NCBI RefSeq assembly: GCF_024462775.1
Contig: NZ_JANGCE010000004.1
Span: forward strand, 82,023 to 146,022
Direction of reading: 5' to 3'
Source: Butyricicoccus faecihominis
GTDB lineage: Bacteria > Bacillota > Clostridia > Oscillospirales > Butyricicoccaceae
Length of the DNA stretch: 64,000 nucleotides
Numbering within the stretch: the first letter of the stretch is position 1; every line of letters starts with the position of its first letter. The notes beneath the pieces were generated by a model that saw only the letters and a list, made by a program, of their open reading frames with translations, was not told the origin of the DNA and made no database searches. Below, piece by piece: positions 29,660-37,307 of the stretch. A program made the translations under genes and the position numbers.

Positions 29660-29746
29660 CGGTAAAAACATGCCGTGTTTTTACCGGAAATTCGTATAAA
29701 GCATCCCGCCCTCACGTATGATGATGAGCGGGATGTTTTATTTTTG
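29660..29746 (+). terminator. Two consecutive hairpins after rqcP, the second with a T tract
   Basis: The first has 10-bp arms (29661-29670 with 29676-29685). The second (29702-29709 with 29728-29735) runs into TTTTATTTTTG. Together they separate rqcP from yabP. Confidence 0.75.
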
Positions 29747-29766
29747 TTTGCTGGGAGGGCGGTACC

Positions 29767-30051
29767 ATGGCAGCCGAGGAACGCGGTCGGGAAATGCCGC
29801 ACACAATTATTCTGGAGGGAAGACAGAAACTCTCCGTTTCGGGTGTGACGGATGTGCAGAGCTTTGATGAGGAACAGATATTATTGGAGACCGTGCGCGG
29901 CATGCTCGCCGTGCGCGGCGAGGGGCTGCATGTGGAGCGTTTGCAGCTGGAGGCGGGCGAGCTGATCGTTTTAGGGGAAATCGGCTCGATCGAATACGAT
30001 GACAGCGTCCAGCCGCGCGGCGGCATGCTGTCGCGCCTGTTCGGCAGGTGA
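29767..30051 (+). CDS. yabP: Sporulation protein YabP
   Basis: A 94-residue YabP/YqfC family protein: HTIILEGRQKLSVSGVTDVQSFDEEQILLET then LEAGELIVLGEIGSIEYDD. The family is required for sporulation in Bacillus and is tied to the mother-cell side of engulfment-stage assembly. It has GGGAGGGCG before ATG 29767. yabQ follows 7 bases later. Confidence 0.95.
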   Translation: MAAEERGREMPHTIILEGRQKLSVSGVTDVQSFDEEQILLETVRGMLAVRGEGLHVERLQLEAGELIVLGEIGSIEYDDSVQPRGGMLSRLFGR

Positions 30052-30058
30052 GGCCGCT

Positions 30059-30514
30059 ATGTTTTTTCCGATGGAAGCGCAGGGACTGATCCTGATACAG
30101 AGCATTCTTTTGGGCGCGGGCATCGGTGTGTTTTACGATGTGCTGCGCGCGCTGCGGCGGCAGTGCCGCGCCGGACGGGGGCTCACGGCGCTGCTGGACG
30201 CCGTGTTCTGGGCGGGCGTGCTCTTTGCCATGTTTGAATACGGCATCACGCTGGCCGCGGGGCAGGGGCGGTATTTTGTGCTCGCGGGCGCGGGCATTGG
30301 CGCGGGAATCTATTTTTCGCTGATCAGCGGTCCGGTGTTAGCACTTTTACACTTGTTCTTTTCATCGTTTGCATTTGTAAGGGACAGGGCCGTGCAGGCG
30401 GCGCGCCTTGTAAAAGGACTTGCCGAACGGTTTGGTCTTTCCAAAAAAATAAAGGAATGCGCAAAAAAGTTTAACAAAACCCCTTCCATTTTTCGTGGAA
30501 AGGGTTTAAAATAA
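30059..30514 (+). CDS. yabQ: Sporulation membrane protein YabQ
   Basis: A 151-residue YabQ family protein with four predicted membrane helices, required for spore cortex formation in Bacillus. The signature is the QGLILIQSILLGAGIGVFYDVLRALRR start. The basic C-terminal tail overlaps a terminator-like hairpin (about 30477-30512) so the 3' end is both coding and a possible terminator. Confidence 0.92.
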   Translation: MFFPMEAQGLILIQSILLGAGIGVFYDVLRALRRQCRAGRGLTALLDAVFWAGVLFAMFEYGITLAAGQGRYFVLAGAGIGAGIYFSLISGPVLALLHLFFSSFAFVRDRAVQAARLVKGLAERFGLSKKIKECAKKFNKTPSIFRGKGLK

Positions 30515-30563
30515 AACTCGTATCAGTCAAGCAGTGCACAGAAAAGAGGAAAGGCGGCGCGAA

Positions 30564-30845
30564 ATGACAAAACGGCAGATCCCTATGTTGGTCAAAATCG
30601 CGGCGCTCATTTTCCTGCTTTATGCAGCGGTCAAGATCGTTGGTCTGCAATCGCAGATTGCTGAAAAAAAAGATCAGCTGAACTCTCTGAACATGCGCGT
30701 GGAGGAATACGAGGCTTCCAACGAAGCGATGAAGGAAGACCTTAAAAGCGGCATTTCAGACGAGGATATCAGTGAGATCGCCCGCACGGAGCTTGGCTAT
30801 GCGGAACCCGGCGAGCGTGTCTTTGTAGACACATCAAGCAGATAA
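30564..30845 (+). CDS. divIC: Septum formation initiator DivIC/FtsB
   Basis: A 93-residue bitopic protein with a membrane helix at about 9-24 (VKIAALIFLLYAAVKIVG), then an extracytoplasmic coiled coil (LQSQIAEKKDQLNSLNMRVEEYEA) and a C-terminal LGYAEPGERVFVD motif typical of FtsB/DivIC. It acts in the divisome with FtsL. ATG at 30564 follows GAGGAAAGG. It is followed by yabR as in Bacillus. Confidence 0.92.
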   Translation: MTKRQIPMLVKIAALIFLLYAAVKIVGLQSQIAEKKDQLNSLNMRVEEYEASNEAMKEDLKSGISDEDISEIARTELGYAEPGERVFVDTSSR

Positions 30846-30881
30846 GCCGGGCAAATTGTTAACGGAGGCAAAAAAATTTAT

Positions 30882-31331
30882 ATGGATTTGGCAGTGGGAT
30901 CGATCGTAGACGGCAAAGTAACGGGAATTACCAAGTTCGGCGCGTTTGTCGCCCTGCCCGAAGGGAAATCGGGCATGGTGCACATTTCTGAGGTCGCGTC
31001 TAGTTTCGTCAACGATATCAAGGATTTTTTGCAGGAAGGCCAGCAGGTTCAGGTCAAGATCATTGGCATCGACCAAGCGGGCCGCATCAATCTGTCCATT
31101 AAAAAGGCGCAGGCACAGCAGAACCCTCAACCGGGCGCGGGCAATTTTGCGCCCCGGCAGCCGCGTTTTCAGCGCGCTGCGGCGCCGCGCGGCCGCGCGG
31201 CCGCACCAAAGGATCCCGCGAGCATGACCTTTGAAGATAAGCTCAAAGCGTTTATGACCGACAGCGAAACCCGTCAGGCCGATGTGCGCCACGCGACCGA
31301 CCGCAAGAACGGTTCGCGCCGCCGGAAGTAA
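30882..31331 (+). CDS. yabR: S1-domain RNA-binding protein YabR-like
   Basis: A 149-residue protein: an S1 RNA-binding domain at about 5-73 (GSIVDGKVTGITKFGAFVAL, SGMVHISEVASSFV, INLSIKKAQ) and a low-complexity Pro/Arg/Ala/Gln-rich middle. The C-terminus has DDKLKAFMTDSETRQ-like sequence, seen in clostridial YabR. ATG at 30882 follows ACGGAGG. Last gene of the yab cluster. Confidence 0.88.
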   Translation: MDLAVGSIVDGKVTGITKFGAFVALPEGKSGMVHISEVASSFVNDIKDFLQEGQQVQVKIIGIDQAGRINLSIKKAQAQQNPQPGAGNFAPRQPRFQRAAAPRGRAAAPKDPASMTFEDKLKAFMTDSETRQADVRHATDRKNGSRRRK

Positions 31332-31374
31332 AGGCCGGGCGTTTTGGCCGATCGCGCTTATTTACCGCATGACA

Positions 31375-31405
31375 AAAACCGGGGGAAGCCTCGGTTTTCG
31401 TTTTA
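31375..31405 (+). terminator. Intrinsic terminator of the yab cluster
   Basis: A 10-bp stem with one G-U pair (AAAACCGGGG with CCTCGGTTTT), followed by a T-rich stretch. Confidence 0.75.
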
Positions 31406-31416
31406 TCCTCATGTAA

Positions 31417-31515
31417 TAAAAAAAGGGGCGCTCAGCCGCAAATGCGGCCGAACGCCAAAAAATAGGATTGTGGGGATAAAGATATGAACGGTGCATGGCA
31501 GCATTCCTGCCACCG
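31417..31515 (-). ncRNA. Candidate small RNA of about 95 nt with its own promoter and terminator
   Basis: A leftward promoter (31549-31521) points into a stretch with no good gene, ending in a 14-bp stem (31427-31440 with 31443-31456) followed by CC and seven U. The predicted RNA has a 5' hairpin (ACGGTG...CACCGT enclosing GGCAG...CTGCC), an unpaired central part rich in U/A/C, and the terminator. A 66-codon frame here has no ribosome site near its start. Function is unknown. Confidence 0.65.
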
Positions 31516-31520
31516 TCATT

Positions 31521-31549
31521 AATATACCATGAATTACAAATAATGTCAA
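31521..31549 (-). promoter_or_regulatory. Strong sigma-A promoter of the candidate sRNA
   Basis: Reading leftward: TTGACA (31549-31544), 17-bp spacer, TATATT (31526-31521). Confidence 0.8.
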
Positions 31550-31576
31550 CTATATTTTTCAAAAAAGAGGAATCGC

Positions 31577-32761
31577 ATGAAAAAAACGCTGATTAAAAAT
31601 GTGCATGTACTGACTGTGAACCAAACGGACGAGCAGTTTTTCGGCTTCGCCGCGTTTGCGGACGGCAAAATAGAAACGCTGGGTCCAGCGGAAAAAACAC
31701 CGGCGGAAAAGGAATTTGACGAAGTGATAGACGGGCGGGAGGGCTATCTGCTGCCCGGCATGATCGACGTGCATTCCCATTTGGGCCTTTACGAGGACAG
31801 CCTTGGCTTTGAAGGCGCGGACGGGAACGAGGATACCGATCCCGTTACGCCGCACCTGCGCGCCATCGACGGCGTCAATCCGATGGATCGGTCGTTTCGC
31901 GAAACGATCGAGGCGGGCGTGACCACGGTGGCGGTCAGCCCGGGCAGCGCCAACCCGATCGGCGGACAGATTGCCGCGATCAAGACCGCCGGCCGCCGGC
32001 TGGACGATATGGTGCTGCGCGCGCCGCTTGCGATCAAGTTCGCGCTGGGCGAAAACCCCAAATCGGTTTATCATGAGAAGGACGAAACGCCGGTTACCCG
32101 CATGGCGACCGCTGCGCTGATCCGTGAGCAGCTTTATAAAGCGCGCGAATATCTGGCCCGCAAGGATCGCGCCGAGGGCGATCCGGATGAGGACGCGCCC
32201 GATTTCGACATCAAGCTCGAAGCGCTGGTGCCTTTGCTGCGCGGCGAGATCGATGCGCATTTCCACGCGCATCGGGCGGATGACATCTTTACCGCGCTGC
32301 GTATTGCGCGGGAATTCGGGCTAAAGCCCGTGATCGTGCACGGCACGGAGGCCCACCTTGTCGCCGACCTGCTGGCGGGGGAAAACGTGCCTGTGATCAG
32401 CGGCCCCTATCTGACCGACCGCTCCAAACCCGAGTTGCGGGCGCTGACCGAGCGCTCGCCTCTGCTGCTGCATCAGGCGGGCATCGAGACCGCGATCACG
32501 GTAGATCACCCGGAGCTGCCGCTGCGGCTGCTGCCGATGGCGGCGCAGATCGCGGTAAAGGCGGGGCTTTCGGCAGACGCGGCGTTGCGCGCGGTCACGG
32601 CGGCGCCCGCGCTTATCGCGGGGCTGGGGGCGCGTATCGGCTCGCTCGCGCCCGGTATGGACGCGGACGCGGTGCTGATGGACGGACACCCCATGCGCTT
32701 TGAATCGCGTGTAAGCGTCGTCTGGATCGACGGCGCACAGCAATACAGGAGGGACGAATGA
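31577..32761 (+). CDS. Amidohydrolase family protein
   Basis: A 394-residue amidohydrolase. Metal-binding HSH is in GMIDVHSHLGLYE, and later DAHFHAHRADD and VHGTEAHL supply further ligands; the C-terminal GLGARIGSLAPGMDADAVL strand is typical. It resembles imidazolonepropionase-like amidohydrolases of Clostridia with unknown substrate. ATG at 31577 follows AAGAGGA. It overlaps the fumarase alpha start by 4 bases, suggesting coupled expression. Confidence 0.85.
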   Translation: MKKTLIKNVHVLTVNQTDEQFFGFAAFADGKIETLGPAEKTPAEKEFDEVIDGREGYLLPGMIDVHSHLGLYEDSLGFEGADGNEDTDPVTPHLRAIDGVNPMDRSFRETIEAGVTTVAVSPGSANPIGGQIAAIKTAGRRLDDMVLRAPLAIKFALGENPKSVYHEKDETPVTRMATAALIREQLYKAREYLARKDRAEGDPDEDAPDFDIKLEALVPLLRGEIDAHFHAHRADDIFTALRIAREFGLKPVIVHGTEAHLVADLLAGENVPVISGPYLTDRSKPELRALTERSPLLLHQAGIETAITVDHPELPLRLLPMAAQIAVKAGLSADAALRAVTAAPALIAGLGARIGSLAPGMDADAVLMDGHPMRFESRVSVVWIDGAQQYRRDE

Positions 32762-33606
32762 TGAAAACGATCGAGATGCGCGAGATCGCCGCACTGGTGC
32801 GGCGGCTTTGCATGGAAGCGAACTATTATCTGCCGGATGATCTGCGGCAGGCTTTCCGGCGCGGGGAGGAGCAGGAGCAGTCGCCCCTCGGCCGCCAGAT
32901 TTTTGAGGAAATGATCGCTAACTGCGATCTGGCGCGGGAAAACGATATGCCGGTCTGTCAGGATACCGGCATGGCTGTGGTATTCGCGGAGGTCGGACAG
33001 GATGTGCACCTTTCGGGCGAGGGCTCGCTGGAGGACGCCGTGAACGAAGGCGTGCGGCAGGGCTACACGGACGGCTATCTGCGCCTTTCGGTCGTTGGCG
33101 ACCCGCTCCGCCGCGAGAACACGAACGATAACACCCCCTGCATTTTGTACACCTCGCTCGTGCCGGGCGACCAGATCAAGATCACGGTCGCGCCCAAGGG
33201 CTTCGGCAGCGAGAATATGAGCGCGATGAAAATGTTCACGCCGGCGGCCTCCAAGCAGGATATCATCGACTTTGTCACGGACGCCTGCGTGAACGCGGGT
33301 TCCAATCCCTGCCCGCCGATCGTGATCGGCGTGGGTCTGGGCGGCACGTCGGACAAGGCCGCGTATCTGGCCAAGCGCGCGCTGCTGCGCCCGGTGGACG
33401 CGCATAACGCGGATCCGCTATACGCGGAGATGGAAAAAGCCATCCTCGATCAGGTCAACGCCTCCGGCGTCGGCCCGCAGGGCTTGGGGGGCACCGTAAC
33501 GGCGCTTTCCTGCGCGATCGAGCCGTTCGGCACGCACATCGCGGGCCTGCCGTGCGTGGTCAATATTTCGTGCCATGTGACCCGGCACGCCGAAGGGACG
33601 CTGTAA
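32758..33606 (+). CDS. Fumarate/tartrate dehydratase alpha subunit (class I type)
   Basis: A 282-residue 4Fe-4S hydratase alpha subunit (TtdA/FumA N-terminal family). It has the cluster ligand region PVCQDTGMAVVF, GGTSDKAAYLAKRAL and the C-terminal VNISCHVTRHAEGTL. The beta subunit, which normally follows directly, is absent here: the next gene is hpf, 210 bases on. The partner must be elsewhere if the enzyme is active. Substrate fumarate/malate is the likeliest, tartrate possible. The start is ATG 32758 or 32761. Confidence 0.88.
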   Translation: MMKTIEMREIAALVRRLCMEANYYLPDDLRQAFRRGEEQEQSPLGRQIFEEMIANCDLARENDMPVCQDTGMAVVFAEVGQDVHLSGEGSLEDAVNEGVRQGYTDGYLRLSVVGDPLRRENTNDNTPCILYTSLVPGDQIKITVAPKGFGSENMSAMKMFTPAASKQDIIDFVTDACVNAGSNPCPPIVIGVGLGGTSDKAAYLAKRALLRPVDAHNADPLYAEMEKAILDQVNASGVGPQGLGGTVTALSCAIEPFGTHIAGLPCVVNISCHVTRHAEGTL

Positions 33607-33730
33607 AGCGGGCCTGTACTTTTTCACGGTCCAAGCGGCGTTAAAACGATTCCAATATGCCGCGCGGCGTCGCTTTTTTGGCGCGATTGGGAATGTTGCT
33701 GAAAAAACTGGGAAAAATGCGAAAATAGAT

Positions 33731-33760
33731 TGGACAATTTATACGAAGATGTGGTATACT
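33731..33760 (+). promoter_or_regulatory. Promoter for hpf
   Basis: TGGACA at 33731-33736, 18-bp spacer, TATACT at 33755-33760. Confidence 0.55.
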
Positions 33761-33815
33761 CATAGTAGCAAATCCCCATAGTATCATGGACCACGGTCCG
33801 TTAGGAGATGATGTT

Positions 33816-34343
33816 ATGAAGTTCACCATCGTCGAGAGAAAAATTAAAATTGACGACGATCTGCGTCAGTACGCGCTGCGCAAGGTAGAAAAACTGGATC
33901 GGTATTTCCATACGGATTCCGATACCACGCTGACCTTCAGCGAACTGCGCGGCAAACAAACGGTAGAAGTCACAGTGCGGCAGTCCGGTCTGGTCATCCG
34001 CGCGGAGGAAACGACGACCGACATGTTCGCCTCTGTGGACGGCGCGATCAGCAGTATCGAGCGCCAGATCCGTAAGCACAAGACCCGTCTGGAAAAACGC
34101 CTGCGTGAAGGCGCGTTCGACAAGGCCGCGCAGCAGGCTGCCGAATTGGCTGAGGAGCCGTTCGATATCGTCCGCCGTAAGCGGTTCGAGGTCAAGCCGA
34201 TGAGCGTTGACGAAGCGGTTTTGCAGATGAATCTGCTTGATCACCAGTTCTACTTCTTCCGCAACGCGGATAACGACAATATCCACGCGGTGGTTTACAA
34301 ACGCGCGGCAGGCGGTTACGGCCTGATCGAAAGCGAAGACTAA
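33816..34343 (+). CDS. hpf: Ribosome hibernation promoting factor, long form
   Basis: A 175-residue long HPF, which dimerises 70S ribosomes into 100S in resting cells. The N-terminal domain starts MKFTIVERKIKIDDDLRQYALRKVEKLDRYF; the C-terminal dimerisation domain has RRKRFEVKPMSVDEAVLQM and HQFYFFRNADN. ATG at 33816 follows TTAGGAG; two earlier ATG triplets lie in or next to the ribosome site. Confidence 0.95.
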   Translation: MKFTIVERKIKIDDDLRQYALRKVEKLDRYFHTDSDTTLTFSELRGKQTVEVTVRQSGLVIRAEETTTDMFASVDGAISSIERQIRKHKTRLEKRLREGAFDKAAQQAAELAEEPFDIVRRKRFEVKPMSVDEAVLQMNLLDHQFYFFRNADNDNIHAVVYKRAAGGYGLIESED

Positions 34344-34362
34344 CAAGACCAAATAAGAGACA

Positions 34363-34395
34363 GGCCGGCAACGCGCACGCGCTGCCGGCCTTTTA
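34363..34395 (+). terminator. Intrinsic terminator after hpf
   Basis: An 8-bp GC stem (34363-34370 with 34383-34390) and TTTTA, 17 bases before rsmA. Confidence 0.8.
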
Positions 34396-34410
34396 TGAGA
34401 GGATGATTTT

Positions 34411-35280
34411 ATGGGTCTGTGCGACATTGAAGAGATCCGCTCCGTTTTGGGGCGGCACGGCTTTCATTTTTCCAAATCGCTCGGACAAAATTTTCTGACC
34501 GACGCTTCGGTTCCCGCGCGGATCGCCGCGGAAAGCGGGGCGGAGCAATATAAAAACGCCGTCGAGATCGGCCCGGGTATGGGCTGTCTGACGGCGGAGC
34601 TTTGCGGCCGCGCGGAGCGGGTCGTTTCGGTGGAGCTGGACCGCGCGCTGCTGCCTGTGCTGGACGAGACGCTTGCTGCCTTTGACAATGTGGAAGTGGT
34701 GCAGGGCGATGTGCTGGCGCTTGATCTGGCCGCGCTGGTCCGGGAAAAATTCGGCGGGGCGGAGGCGGTCGCCTGCGCCAATCTGCCGTATTATATCACC
34801 ACGCCCGTGCTTTCCGCGCTGCTGGATTGCGGCGCGTTTCGCCGCATCACGGTCATGGTGCAGCGCGAAGTCGCGCAGCGGATCTGCGCGGAGCCGGGCT
34901 CTGCGGCTTATTCGGCGTTTTCGATTTATGTGCAATACCGCGCCGCGGCTGAAATATTGTTCGATGTGCCGGCCGATTGCTTTACGCCCCGGCCCAAGGT
35001 GGATTCCGCCGTGCTGCGTCTGACGCCGCTTGCCGGGCCGCCGGTCAAGGTGGGCAATGAAAAACAGATGTTTGCGCTGGTGCGCGCGGCGTTCAATATG
35101 CGCCGCAAAACGCTGGTCAACGCGCTGGGCCCCGTCATCGGCGGGGAGATGGGCAAAGAAGAGATCGCGGCGCTGCTCGAATCCGTCGGTCTGGACGCGC
35201 GCATCCGCGGCGAACGGCTTTCCATTGCCGATTATGCGCGCCTTTCGGATGCGATCGACAGCAAAAGAGAGGGGCGCTGA
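34411..35280 (+). CDS. rsmA: 16S rRNA dimethyladenosine transferase RsmA (KsgA)
   Basis: A 289-residue KsgA, dimethylating A1518 and A1519 of 16S rRNA. SAM-binding motif I VEIGPGMGCLT, LGQNFLTD near the N-terminus and the catalytic NLPYYITTP are all present. Its C-terminal domain is normal. It is read just after the hpf terminator and is close to a TfoX-like gene. Confidence 0.96.
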   Translation: MGLCDIEEIRSVLGRHGFHFSKSLGQNFLTDASVPARIAAESGAEQYKNAVEIGPGMGCLTAELCGRAERVVSVELDRALLPVLDETLAAFDNVEVVQGDVLALDLAALVREKFGGAEAVACANLPYYITTPVLSALLDCGAFRRITVMVQREVAQRICAEPGSAAYSAFSIYVQYRAAAEILFDVPADCFTPRPKVDSAVLRLTPLAGPPVKVGNEKQMFALVRAAFNMRRKTLVNALGPVIGGEMGKEEIAALLESVGLDARIRGERLSIADYARLSDAIDSKREGR

Positions 35281-35283
35281 GGT

Positions 35284-35610
35284 ATGGCGTCCAGCCATGA
35301 GTTTGTACAGTACGTGTGCGACCAGCTTTCGGATGCGGGCGCCGTCACCTATAAGCGGATGTTTGGAGAATTCGGCGTTTATTTAAACGGTAAATTTTTC
35401 GCGACCGTGGAGAACGACCAGTTTTGCCTTAAGATCACCGAGGCCGGTCGGGCGCTGCTCGGCGAAGCGGCTACCGTGATCGAACCGCACGAGGGCGCGC
35501 GCTACTTTTATGTGGAAAACTTGGATGACCGCGTTTTTTTGGCGGAGCTTGCCCGCGCGACCTGCGACGCCCTGCCCGCGCCTAAGCCAAAAAAGAAAAA
35601 GGGCGTCTGA
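35284..35610 (+). CDS. TfoX N-terminal domain protein
   Basis: A 108-residue protein equal to the N-terminal TfoX/Sxy domain (VTYKRMFGEFGVYLNGKFFATV). In proteobacteria the full protein activates competence; free single-domain versions are widespread in Firmicutes with unknown role. The C-terminus is a Lys-rich tail. It starts 3 bases after rsmA and converges with the minus-strand gene. Confidence 0.85.
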   Translation: MASSHEFVQYVCDQLSDAGAVTYKRMFGEFGVYLNGKFFATVENDQFCLKITEAGRALLGEAATVIEPHEGARYFYVENLDDRVFLAELARATCDALPAPKPKKKKGV

Positions 35611-35617
35611 GCAATGC

Positions 35618-35962
35618 TCAGATGCCCAAGATGAGAAGGCCGCCGATCATAAGAATCAGATCCCAGTCCATATCCTCGCCCTCGGAGATTAAAAACCAGA
35701 CGACGACGAGCACGAGGATGGTGTCCATATCGAGCTTGATGCCGGTCAGCCGGCCGGAAAACAGCCGGCCGAGGTCGCCGAATACCGAGGCGGCTTGCGG
35801 CGGTGCGTGCGGCGTTTCGCCGCGCGGCGCGTGTTCCTGTGCCTCACTGTGAAAACCGTCGCCCGCCGGCCCGGCCGCGGGCTGGGGATTATGTAAGGGC
35901 GGCGCACTGTGGGCGGAGGATGCGAGATATCGGTTATACAAGTGTGGTCGCTCCCTTGTCAA
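35618..35962 (-). CDS. Small membrane-anchored protein of unknown function
   Basis: A 114-residue protein: a low-complexity Pro/Ala/His-rich N-terminal half without a signal peptide, then two short hydrophobic segments split by an acidic turn (LVLVVVWFLISEGEDMDWDLILMIGGLLILGI-type C-terminus). Such a paired hydrophobic end with a D/E-rich linker occurs in small clostridial proteins often annotated as hypothetical. It overlaps the upstream gene by 4 bases and is last of a three-gene minus operon. Confidence 0.65.
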   Translation of the reverse strand: MTRERPHLYNRYLASSAHSAPPLHNPQPAAGPAGDGFHSEAQEHAPRGETPHAPPQAASVFGDLGRLFSGRLTGIKLDMDTILVLVVVWFLISEGEDMDWDLILMIGGLLILGI

Positions 35963-36345
35963 AGAGATTTTTCGCCCTCATCGGGCCGGTCTTCGCCCCT
36001 GCGGCCCGCTTGCTCCAGCGCGGCGCGCGCCATGCGCGCCATGCTGACCAGCCGCATGGCATGATCGAACTGCGTGGATACCTGATCGGTCACAAATGGC
36101 TTGACTGCGTTTAAAAGCGCGCGCTTTTCCTGCTTGACCGCGCTTTGGCCGCTCTGAACGATGTTGCCGAGCACGGGAAGCGCTTTCTCCATCAGCTCGG
36201 CGGAGGGATCGTAATCCCGCGAAGGGGAAGAGGCGGGAGCGGCGGCTCCGCCACCGCCACCGCCCAGCGCTTCACTCGCCATTTTCATCGCGTTTTGCAG
36301 GGCGTTGGGGTCGTTCAGGAGCGAGGAAAACAGGTCGTTATCCAT
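35959..36345 (-). CDS. Hypothetical protein with helical core
   Basis: A 128-residue protein: an acidic N-terminal segment (MDNDLFSSLLNDPNALQNAM), a Gly run (GGGGGG), a Pro/Ala/Ser linker, then an amphipathic helical region (MEKALPVLGNIVQSG...KRALLNAVKPFVTDQVST). It has no signal peptide or known domain. It is coupled to its neighbours on the minus strand. Confidence 0.65.
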   Translation of the reverse strand: MDNDLFSSLLNDPNALQNAMKMASEALGGGGGGAAAPASSPSRDYDPSAELMEKALPVLGNIVQSGQSAVKQEKRALLNAVKPFVTDQVSTQFDHAMRLVSMARMARAALEQAGRRGEDRPDEGEKSL

Positions 36346-36363
36346 GGCGCTTCGGTTCCTCCT

Positions 36364-36636
36364 TTATTTCGGGAACAGCATTTGTCTCAGCTGTCCGGCA
36401 AGTTTCGCGCCCTCGCTCGTCTGCATCAGTTTGTTGGCAAGGCGCGCGGCCTCCGCCATATCGCCGCGCTGAGCCGCCTGTGCGGCGCGCTCGAGATCGT
36501 CGGCGTTTTGGGATGAGACCATCTGTGCGGCCTGATGCGCGTTCGGTGTGGACAGGGCGGCGCGTACCCTGTCTACCATTTCCTTGTCGCCTGTTTTGAC
36601 GGCAAGCTGCTGTAAGATATCGTTGAGATCCGGCAT
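36364..36636 (-). CDS. Hypothetical protein, first of the minus-strand trio
   Basis: A 90-residue, all-helical, Ala/Gln-rich protein starting MPDLNDILQQLAVKTGDKEMV. ATG at 36636 follows GGAGGGAA. It has no known domain. All three genes of the trio are spaced tightly and probably work together, perhaps as a spore or envelope component; this is inference from context only. Confidence 0.65.
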   Translation of the reverse strand: MPDLNDILQQLAVKTGDKEMVDRVRAALSTPNAHQAAQMVSSQNADDLERAAQAAQRGDMAEAARLANKLMQTSEGAKLAGQLRQMLFPK

Positions 36637-36709
36637 TGGCAGTTCCCTCCGTAAGTTTCTTGATGGTGCAGTATATGCGGGGAACGTGTAAAAATGTGAA
36701 AAAGTGGGG

Positions 36710-36738
36710 TTTACAAGTCGGCGCGGGCGGTGTAGAAT
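36710..36738 (+). promoter_or_regulatory. Promoter for the phosphoesterase-coaX operon
   Basis: TTTACA at 36710-36715, 17-bp spacer, TAGAAT at 36733-36738. Confidence 0.6.
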
Positions 36739-36774
36739 ACCACTGTATCCTACCTGCCAAAGGGGTGGACAAAT

Positions 36775-37287
36775 TTGAAGATGCTGATATTTGCCGATTC
36801 GCACGGGCGAAACGCCGGTATGTTTTACGCGATGGAGCGGGAACAGCCGGACTGCGCCGTGCATTTGGGCGACCATACCGAGGATGCGGACGAGCTGGAC
36901 CGGGCCTATCATAACAAACCGATATACCGCGTGCGCGGCAATAACGATTACGGCGCGGACGCGCCGTACAGCGCGGTGATTACGCCGGAAAACGTGCCCA
37001 TCTATCTGACGCATGGACATAAGGAGCGCGTATCCATGTATTCCTGCGGGATCGTGCCGCAGAAGGCGGCGGAAAACGGCTGCGTATTCGCTTTTTACGG
37101 CCATACGCACCGCATGCTGCTTGAAAAATACGGCGGCGTATGGGTCTGCAATCCGGGTTCCATCAGCCTGCCGCGCGGCGGGCCGGCAAGCTATGCGCGC
37201 CTGACGATAGAAAACGGTATGCCGATATCGCTCACCCTGCTGGAAGAGGACGGCGGACTGATCCGTGAAGAACGCTTCGGACACTGA
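36775..37287 (+). CDS. YfcE-type metallophosphoesterase
   Basis: A 170-residue calcineurin-like phosphodiesterase of the YfcE/MJ0936 family. Metal ligands are ADSHG, HLGDHTEDADELD, VRGNNDYG, LTHGH and YGHTHR. The substrate is unknown. Start is TTG 36775 (well spaced from AGGGG) or ATG 36781. It lies 20 bases before coaX in the same orientation. Confidence 0.9.
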   Translation: MKMLIFADSHGRNAGMFYAMEREQPDCAVHLGDHTEDADELDRAYHNKPIYRVRGNNDYGADAPYSAVITPENVPIYLTHGHKERVSMYSCGIVPQKAAENGCVFAFYGHTHRMLLEKYGGVWVCNPGSISLPRGGPASYARLTIENGMPISLTLLEEDGGLIREERFGH

Positions 37288-37307
37288 AATAGAAGGGACA
37301 TATCATT

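Noticed and set aside
31362..31562. 66-codon minus-strand gene over the sRNA candidate
   Set aside because: Its first codons overlap the promoter, it has no ribosome site and the transcript would end in the middle of it.
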